From Ecdyonurus torrentis (taxonomy: Eukaryota > Arthropoda > Insecta > Ephemeroptera > Heptageniidae), in contig OX439127.1 of assembly GCA_949318235.1 (NCBI GenBank), positions 13,787,855 to 13,851,854 of the forward strand: a stretch of 64,000 nt of DNA. The letters are read 5' to 3'. The notes beneath the pieces were generated by a model that did no database searches, was not told where the DNA came from, and saw nothing but the letters and a program-made list of their open reading frames with translations. Shown here one piece after another: positions 57,109 through 64,000 of the stretch. The position numbers and the translations under genes were made by a program. Position 1 is the stretch's first letter, and every line of letters begins with the position of its first letter.

Positions 57109-57763
57109 GGTACTACTTTAGGGTAGCGATGTTGTCGTAAAATTTAATTTAATATTACTTTTTAGGTTCATAATGAACCAAGGAACAATTCTCTGTACTC
57201 CAAAAAGTTTCAGCTCAAATCAAATCTTCCGTAAATTAGCGTTAAAAGTCATTGGGTTACGCTCCCTTTAACACATAAAACATACAAAACTTCAAGCTCC
57301 CCGTGTACAAAATTTTTCTTGATCAACTTCTATACAACAAAATACTAGTGTGTTATATAGATCAAGTTTTAATGACTGACTTTTTCAACGATTTTTACGA
57401 GACATTTACAGAGAAAAAAATTATTGAAGATTGCATATTCAAATTAACATGAGTCGATTTGCGATAATTTTTTCTCGGCAAATTCATTCTAGAAAAATAT
57501 GAAAAATCATTTTTCATTAAAAATCCACACGAAGAAAAAGCTAGTATTTTTTTTAACCACTGAAAAAAAATTGAAGTGGGTGAAAATCGGGGTCCAAATA
57601 TAGATTCATTAGCATTAGGGGGCGGGGCATTTGCGATACTTTGACGCTCTGTTGTGACGAGAGTTTTAAGATAGATTTTTTTAGTTTCATTTTTGAGTAC
57701 ACCAGCCTTAACTTTATTCAAAGTCATAATAAAACAATTTCACTCCTACCCTAAAGTAGTACC
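57109..57763. mobile_element. 655-bp element with 18-bp perfect TIRs and TTAA target duplication
   Basis: GGTACTACTTTAGGGTAG at the left and its reverse complement at the right are perfect inverted repeats. Each is directly flanked by TTAA (57105-57108 and 57764-57767). TTAA duplication is the hallmark of piggyBac-type transposition, but the TIR start GG does not match the usual CCY start, so the superfamily is uncertain. A TA duplication with longer TIRs is also possible. A minus-strand open frame of 110 codons inside (57395-57727) resembles no transposase I know and is probably not a gene. The element lies in the presumed last intron of the minus-strand gene. Confidence 0.7.
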
Positions 57764-58278
57764 TTAAGGAAATATGAAAAAAATAATTTCGTATTGAGTT
57801 TAAAAAATGAATATTATTTGTCCTACATGAATCTACTATAAAGTATTTATGTAGTTTTATATCGCAATAAGGGGAAAAAAGGGGAGTGGGGGAGATTTTG
57901 GAGCATATTTTATAAGAGGACATGGAGGACATCGTTCTGAAGCGATTGATGTACGATTTTCCAATTTTTTAGTTAAGTTTTAAAAAATAGATTAAAAAAT
58001 TACAAATCACACATCAATCGATTCAGAATGGATTTCATCTATCAGAAAACGCCATATTTCTTTTCTTTTATTGTATGGCCTTTACGTGTGAAAGTGGTTA
58101 TTATAGACAATACCGATTTACATACGGTAAAACCCCCTGATTATAAAATTTGACATACTGTATAGTCATAACAAATCTAAAATACAGAACGAGTGAGGTA
58201 GGGAGGGAATAAATTAATCAACAATCAAACCAATTATAATGGTTGAGTAGGAATGTAATGTAAAAATAGCAAACTAAC

Positions 58279-58466
58279 GATGTGCCCGAAGTTCCTTCAA
58301 TAGGCATGGTAGATGTGGGTGAACCTTCACGACGGAATTTTATTTCCGGATCTAGTACATTGACTGTGAACATTCCTACTGGCTTCTTATATTCAAATAA
58401 TTCATACATAGGATCTTCTTCCTGTTCCTGCAGCTGTTGTTCAGCTTGCTTGGTGATTTCATTTAG
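58279..58466 (-). CDS. Coding exon F, Gln/Glu-rich helix and conserved-looking segment
   Basis: This 188-nt exon has acceptor CTGTTGTCAG. It starts in phase 0 with LNEITKQAEQQLQEQEED, a probable helix or short coiled coil that continues exon E. Then come YELFEYKKPVGMFTVNVL and KFRREGSPTSTMP. The most plausible donor is GGCACATC|GTTAGT, leaving two bases; it is weak, with no G before the GT. That phase matches the acceptor at 52528 of the last exon. If the intron is retained, the frame continues 17 codons past the TCG serine codon to a stop at 58218 and adds a short hydrophobic tail (VCYFYITFLL), giving an alternative C-terminus. Confidence 0.85.
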
Positions 58467-59086
58467 CTGACAACAGAATAAATATAAGTATCATGTATAA
58501 TACACTCTTTCACTTTCTCTTTTCAAGAACTATGGAAATATATAAAAAATGAATTATTTTAATTTTTATACGCAGACAAAATGTGATGATTTTAAGTACA
58601 AACGAAGAGGTAAAAGTTGCAATTGTTTGTACAACTTATGCCTTATTATGCTCTCACGTTGATTGATTTCCAAGAATGTAATTAGTTAACTAATGGATTG
58701 GTATAGATTGCGGGAAAAGCTAAGGGTCCCCTAATTTAATATTCTTAGAAGAAGAAACTTTTTTTTTTTTTCTTTCTTTCTTTCTTTAGCGATTTCTGAG
58801 AAAACTATAGTTCACCGATTCCGGAGATATTTAAATGGAGAATACTAAACATATTTTTACGTATTTTAAGCCATAGAATTTTTTTTAATGAATTTTTCAT
58901 TACCAATAACCTCTATTGTATAATTTTAATAAGCTATAATAATTTATGATACTTTAATCACAAAGATTCAAAAATTCAATAAAAGCTATAAAAGTAAGAC
59001 TATAAAAATTAAATATTATATTGAAATATATTGCAATATCAATAAATATCACACTATAAGTATTCTTTTTTTTCCCCATATTTTAC

Positions 59087-59220
59087 CTGATCGTGTAAGG
59101 CTTTTACAATCTCGTCTCCAGCAAAACTCGCTGAACTGCAACGTGGTTTGTATGCTTGTGAATATTGTTTGGAAGCACGTTCACATAATGCTGAATCATA
59201 CCCACCAACTATTCCTGGTA
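59087..59220 (-). CDS. Coding exon E
   Basis: This 134-nt exon has acceptor AATTTTTTTTCAG and donor GATCAG|GTAAAA. With the carried G it gives 45 codons exactly, ending in phase 0. The residues run from VPGIVGGYDSALCERASKQY to DEIVKALHDQ. The end is amphipathic and charged, and appears to begin a helix that continues into exon F. Composition is that of a folded segment, unlike the Ser/Pro-rich exons upstream. Confidence 0.9.
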
Positions 59221-59298
59221 CTGAAAAAAAATTAACCAGTAAGTATTACCTTTACCTTCAATATTATTAATGGATCTACATAATATAGTATGATTCTC

Positions 59299-59445
59299 AT
59301 ATACTTGACTCAAAAAACCTCAGTCGATTTAAATCGGGCATGCCTAAAGTATCGCCCATTGTCACATTTGAGGAGAAGAAGGGCGGCTGGGCGGTACCGT
59401 AAAAGGTCAACGGCAGGTAACTCAGGTTTTTTGAGTCGAGTATAT
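59299..59445. mobile_element. 147-bp TIR element in an intron
   Basis: ATATACTTGACTCAAAAAACCT at the left pairs with ATATACTCGACTCAAAAAACCT at the right (shown as reverse complement), a 22-bp TIR with one mismatch. The interior is GC-rich compared with its surroundings. TA at the ends suggests a Tc1/mariner-like MITE. It is in the intron between coding exons E and D and is followed at once by a (TA)n block. Confidence 0.65.
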
Positions 59446-59459
59446 ATTAGTATGAACTA

Positions 59460-59983
<524 letters not shown>

Positions 59984-60147
59984 ATTCAATAAAGTACATA
60001 TAGAAACTTTTATATTCAATAAATTTATACAAAATAATATAATAGTAATAATAATAACAACAATTGAAAGTTTAAAAAGCTGTCTCATTGAATTGTCAGG
60101 AGTTCTCACTTAACATTATCAATATTTTTAAAGGAAAAATGTCTTAC

Positions 60148-60355
60148 CATGTTGTGCAACAATGGCGACTCTTTCAGATTGAGTGCTGGGACCTGCTGCA
60201 ATATCTACGTAACAAATAGGCGCCTTGTTCAAAGTTTTAGGTATAGCTCCCGTCTTGGGCGGCACTACTGGTGGGGCCACTGGCACTGGCACCGCATGGC
60301 CCGGAGTGTTTAATGAAAAACGCTTTTGCAGAGTAGCATTCCTTGCTTCTTGTTT
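60148..60355 (-). CDS. Coding exon D, proline-rich with a second SH3-ligand-like motif
   Basis: This 208-nt exon has acceptor CTCATTTTCAG and donor CAACATG|GTAAGA. It starts in phase 0 and leaves one base. It encodes 69 residues, KQEARNATLQKRFSLN first, then a Pro/Val stretch containing PPVVPPK (PxxPxK, class II SH3-ligand pattern), then an ordinary mixed segment with APICYVDIAAG. KRFS resembles a basophilic kinase site. The mixed composition after the proline stretch may mark the start of a folded or conserved C-terminal region. Confidence 0.9.
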
Positions 60356-62496
60356 CTGAAAATGAGAATTTTATTAATTTTTTTTAGTAAATTTCCAAAC
60401 ACTAATTTTCCTACAATATGCTGAATTTTCTAATCTCTATCAGCAAATAATGCTATTAGTAAAACTATAAAAAGCATGCAAAATATGCTTCATTTTTTTT
60501 TTTTTTTTTTTTTTTTGCATTGCTTAGTAACAATAAAATATGTTAAAAATACTGAGAATGAACATAGTGATTTATAGTTTCATAATTGTAATACTAATCT
60601 ATTGAAATAAGAAATAGCAAAGCCAAATTTGCTACCTTTTTTATTACCATACATGGCTCGATTTAAACGCAATGCCCTGCCTATATATGCCTACTCAAAA
60701 AAAAAAAAAAAAAAAAAAACTTAATCATACACTTTTGTGTATCTGCATATTTGAGTAGAAGTCAAAGTGTGTGACATTTGATAAATAAAAATTTAATGAA
60801 TATCATTATTACATTTCTTAAGTCCTTTAGTGACCACTTTGATTATATTTAATATATTAGGTAATATACACGTGACCAAGATTGAAATTTTTTTTTTACC
60901 ATTTGCGTCGAATTTTCAATGTTATTATTATGAGAAAAATACGAGCGGAGTTTAAACAGTAAAAAATTTTCATTTTGGTTGAGTGTATACTGTACAGTAT
61001 ATAATCGATCATCAAACATCAAAAGTTGATCACGTTTTATTGTTTTTAACCATAAATATTATTACTATGTATTACGTGATAATAATAATTATAAGTAATG
61101 TTTATCTTCAATTTGACTAAAATTGTTAAAAACCAGAAGTAGCACAAAATAGTATGTACTAAAAAATATGCAATGAAGCAATCAGCCAATTAACCATGCT
61201 GTTGTAAAATATAGTTCAACATGCACTGTATTATCTAGTTGTCATTATAATAACACTATCAATAAGTAAAAGTTATAACATAAAATAAACTAGAATAATG
61301 TAAATATTGCTATTGTATTATATCAAGTAACATACATAATTATTAATAAATAAACTTATATATAATATAGAGATTTTAATTTATTTTAATATAATCAAAA
61401 AGGTAGAGACAAAATACAGACTCATTGCAATTCATATTTCTCTCTTCTTCTTTATACTAATTTCATTAAACAAAATTTAACTGATATAATATACCCTGAT
61501 TTTCAAAGTCATCTGTATATCTTCTAGCTTGTTCTTGCAATATAGAGATAATACGATAATAATGACTATTTTATTCAGTATATATCCTGAATCGCCAGTT
61601 CTCAAAAAAAGAAAAAAAAAATTAAAAAGCTCTTGTTAAATGATGTAAGTTCTCCGAACGATGAAAATATAGAATAAAAAAGGGGGCAAAAAAGTAATGA
61701 GCGTTCCAATCTTAAAGTGCGACCTAAAAATATGAAAATTTGCTTGATGCAAGAGTGTTTAAAAAGAATTGTTGTTGTGATTATAAGTCAATTGTGCAAT
61801 AATTGATAGAATGAATATTGTACTATGCTGTTGAATTCGTCATTTATAGAGTATTTAAATTCATTTCTGTTGAGAAAAAGTCAAAAAGTGTGGTGCAAAA
61901 GATGATAATAATAAGAATGCATTTATATTTATTGTTTATTGTTTTTTTTTTTACTACAGGACACATATTACAATTCACATTTAGATTCAATAACAATAAT
62001 GACAAAAATTTATGATTAAAAAAAAAGATATATATATGATTGAAAAGGAAAAATTAAAAAAAAAAAAAAAAAGAGAAAAGTGTCAACAGTAAAGATAAAA
62101 ATTAGAAGAAAAAAAAATGAAGCGTTTGAAAATGGCAATATTATTTTGTCAAACCGTGTTCATAAGACAAAAATATAGGTTCTGAGTCATTCAAATATAT
62201 AGGATAGGGTTGAAGGATATTAAAGATAAGCTTGATATAATACTAAAAAAAAAAAAAAAAAATTAGAAGATGGAATTTGTGAATGAAAAATTAATTGGAA
62301 ATAATTTTTGTAAAATATATTCAAGGCGTAAGAAAATGTAGCAAATGGAAGACAAAAAAAAGATTTAAAAAAAAAGGAAAAAGAAAAAGAAAAAGAAAAG
62401 ACTAAAAGGAAGGAAACTTATAACATGTCATAAGTGTAATGAAGACATAATACAATGTACAATAATTGTAAAAATTAGTGTGATGTTTCAATTTAC
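60356..62496. other. 2.1-kb intron of the minus-strand gene
   Basis: AT-rich intron before the 24-nt microexon's downstream neighbour, with poly-T (about 60489-60516), poly-A (about 60698-60719, 62055-62073, 62244-62262) and purine-rich A/G tracts around 62340-62410. No element or RNA gene was recognised. Confidence 0.6.
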
Positions 62497-62520
62497 CTTT
62501 TTACTAGCCAAGTTAGGGTT
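62497..62520 (-). CDS. 24-nt microexon encoding NPNLASKK
   Basis: This is a very short in-frame exon. The acceptor is CTAATGACAG and the donor is AAAAAG|GTAAAT. It is exactly eight codons in phase 0, placed between exon C (which ends in phase 0) and exon D (which starts in phase 0), so it can be included or skipped without changing the frame. The intron between exon C and this microexon is only 64 nt; the next is about 2.1 kb. Frame-neutral microexons of this size in animals are often neuron-regulated. Whether this one is regulated is not visible here. Confidence 0.75.
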
Positions 62521-62584
62521 CTGTCATTAGAAATGATTACAATTAGTTAACGTGAAAGCAATAAATTGTAAAAACAATAATTAC

Positions 62585-62766
62585 CTTAATATCATCTACA
62601 ACTCCCGCCGTGTAGTATCGTCTAGGATCCTGTCGAACGAGTCGCTTACCACCTCCAGTACTTTCATCAGAATATGACATTTGTCGTGGAGGTACTGGGG
62701 GTGCAGGACCCGACATTTGTCTATGTACTGTTGCTGCTACATTTGTGTCTTTGGGTGGAGATATAC
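62585..62766 (-). CDS. Coding exon C with an SH3-ligand-like motif
   Basis: This 182-nt exon follows a 167-nt intron. The acceptor is TATTTCCAG and the donor is ATTAAG|GTAATT. It completes the carried G to give Gly and encodes 61 residues ending in VVDDIK in phase 0. It contains GPAPPVPPRQ, which fits the PxxPxR class II SH3-ligand pattern, then a Ser-rich segment (SYSDESTGGG) and a basic RQDPRRYY. The motif suggests a docking role for SH3 proteins. That is a motif-based inference and not a family assignment. Confidence 0.9.
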
Positions 62767-62933
62767 CTGGAAATATTACATGTCAATCTACAATATATAT
62801 CCCATTAATTAATTCATCAACCCATTTTTTCAAAACACTACTTATTTTGAATAGTCTTATAACACTTATTCTTCTGTCCTGTAAATTATGTTGGTAAAAA
62901 AAAAAAATGCAATAAATAATAATTCATGCTTAC

Positions 62934-63295
62934 CTGTTGGCAAAACAGGCACATCAAAGCTTTCTACCTCATTTGCAGAACGTACACCTAAAACATGTCT
63001 ACTTTTCTGAAGTGGTGGGTTTCTAGATTGTGGAACTGCATAGCTTCTTCGTAAAGCTCGAGGAGATGGAGGCGGGTACGAGACTCCCCTGTGAGACGGG
63101 GAAAGGGGACTCAGCTTGTTGAAAGGTACAGATAGCAAAGTGCTGCTTCCTGTAGCTAATGGTGATGAAGATGCTCCAGGACTAGTGGGACTAGAGGAAG
63201 TATTTTCAGGTATTGTCAGGTTTGGTAATGATTGACCACTTGAATGAGGCAGACTATAAACAGCCAGCATGTTTGGTGATCGTAGGGGTGACCGC
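62934..63295 (-). CDS. Coding exon B, Ser/Pro-rich segment
   Basis: This 362-nt exon follows a 289-nt intron. The acceptor is TTTGGTTTAG and the donor is CCAACAG|GTAAGC. It encodes about 121 residues: a Ser-Pro-rich stretch with SLPNLTIPE and repeated SP/SPSP motifs, a basic PPPSPRALRRSYAVP segment, then LQKSRHVLGVRSANEVESF. The many S-P and R-x-x-S sites suggest regulation by proline-directed and basophilic kinases, which is inference only. It enters with two carried bases and leaves one base over, matching exon C. An ATG at 63268-63270 lies inside the exon and is not needed as a start, because the frame is open upstream into exon A. Reading past 62934 runs into intron sequence. Confidence 0.9.
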
Positions 63296-63584
63296 CTAAA
63301 CCAAATATGATGATGAATATAAATAACATTATTGATACTTTCTAAAATGCATTAATATATTCATTACAATTATATAGATCTATCGTACAAAATTACCCGT
63401 CCGTCTATCCGTCATTATTATTATTGCTTTCAGTCTATGTCTATGACTTTTGTAAATGTATAAATGTAATATTAAATTCTAAGTATACCCATTTTTTACG
63501 TAAGGAAAAACAAAGTATATGACACACGGAAAACAAATAAATAAACATTCACACAAACTACACAAGGCTATGCACAAAATTTAC

Positions 63585-63758
63585 CTGTCCAATCGAGGTG
63601 ACGGAGAAGAGGTTTGAGAAGGTGTGACAGCAAGTCTTAATTCGGCTCCTGATGAGCCTTCATCAGAACTTAGACTTGACCCTCTGCCAATATCAAGTTC
63701 TATGCTAACCCCTCTGCTGTGAGCTGTGCTGGAACCTTCTGTGACTTCCATAGATCCA
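63585..63758 (-). CDS. Coding exon A (most 5' seen) of an unidentified Ser/Pro-rich protein gene
   Basis: This 174-nt internal exon is the first visible exon of a minus-strand gene running leftward to 52201. It is preceded by an acceptor reading TTGTACAG and followed by a donor reading GGACAG|GTAAAT. It enters in phase 2 (one base completes a codon) and leaves with two bases over, which join the next exon to give Arg. The encoded stretch of about 58 residues is rich in Ser, Gly and Glu (for example DIGRGSSLSSDEGSSG) and ends in Ser-Pro dipeptides, so it is probably disordered and phosphorylatable. No start codon fits at the exon border, so the gene must begin beyond the window's right edge. 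I do not recognise the family. The case for coding rests on higher GC than the surroundings, an open frame and phase continuity over eight exons. Confidence 0.85.
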
Positions 63759-64000
63759 CTGTACAACACACATCAAGCAACAAAATACTTTCAATGACAA
63801 ACAAATAAACACTTAGAAATTTTATCATGCAACGTAACTATAAAATACAGTTAGTGGTAAAAGCATATTTAACAAAATTGTTAGGGATGCATGGAGTAAC
63901 AACTTAAAGGATTAGGTGACCGGGTGATATCTCACAAACTGTACGGTCGCGAAATATAAAATTAACATAAAGTAAAGATGAAATGTTACTAAAAAATTAT

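Noticed and set aside
57395..57727. 110-codon minus-strand open frame
   Set aside because: It lies inside the TTAA-flanked element, matches no transposase motif that I know and extends to the TIR. I treat it as incidental.
58218..58278. Genuine coding end of exon F at a stop at 58218
   Set aside because: A GTTAGT donor in the right phase for the next exon makes splicing more likely; I kept it only as a possible intron-retention form.

Overview
This window is nuclear DNA from an invertebrate animal. It is very AT-rich, has spliced genes with GT-AG introns, and carries an extreme load of microsatellites: (TA)n, (TG)n, (GA)n, (GGGA)n, (TTTA)n and many poly-A/poly-T runs of 20-40 bases. It also holds many small terminal-inverted-repeat elements. 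I cannot fix the species from the sequence. Nothing suggests a prokaryote, plasmid or virus, and I saw no reverse transcriptase, transposase or integrase reading frame.

Positions 1 to about 52.2 kb are intergenic or intronic. They are built from simple repeats and non-autonomous transposon-like elements. The main ones are: a 3.04-kb element with two ~820-bp inverted arms (12251-15287); a family of ~340-bp TIR elements with five copies, four near TTAA and most with a TGACGTCA core; a related element beside one copy (32232-32561); a hAT-type element with 8-bp target duplication (34152-34910); TIR elements at 40495-40663 and 42082-42326; a 169-bp near-perfect hairpin (27969-28137); longer degenerate hairpins near 5.1-5.4, 35.7-36.0 and 48.3-49.0 kb; and an 11-bp self-complementary minisatellite (23448-23605). 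Immediately beyond the 3-kb element lies an uninterrupted (TG)n tract of about 536 bp.

Positions 52.2 to 63.8 kb hold the 3' part of one minus-strand gene. Eight exons, including a 24-nt microexon, join in a single continuous phase and encode about 530 residues. The protein is Ser/Pro-rich with two SH3-ligand-like motifs, a Gln/Glu-rich probable helix, a Cys-rich hydrophobic patch followed by lysines, and an acidic tail. I do not recognise the family; it looks like an adaptor or scaffold. The start lies beyond the right edge of the window.

The last intron of this gene holds the most striking structure: 14 copies of a 332-bp unit, each with a 72-nt tRNA-like gene (anticodon GGG) with internal A and B boxes, an upstream TATATAT and a T4 terminator. 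Six copies lie on the minus strand, then the orientation flips at a small palindrome and eight lie on the plus strand. The whole block is bounded by an 11-bp direct repeat. If the gene model is right, the left-hand six tRNA copies are co-directional with the host gene and the right-hand eight oppose it. A TTAA-flanked 655-bp element lies between the array and the penultimate exon.
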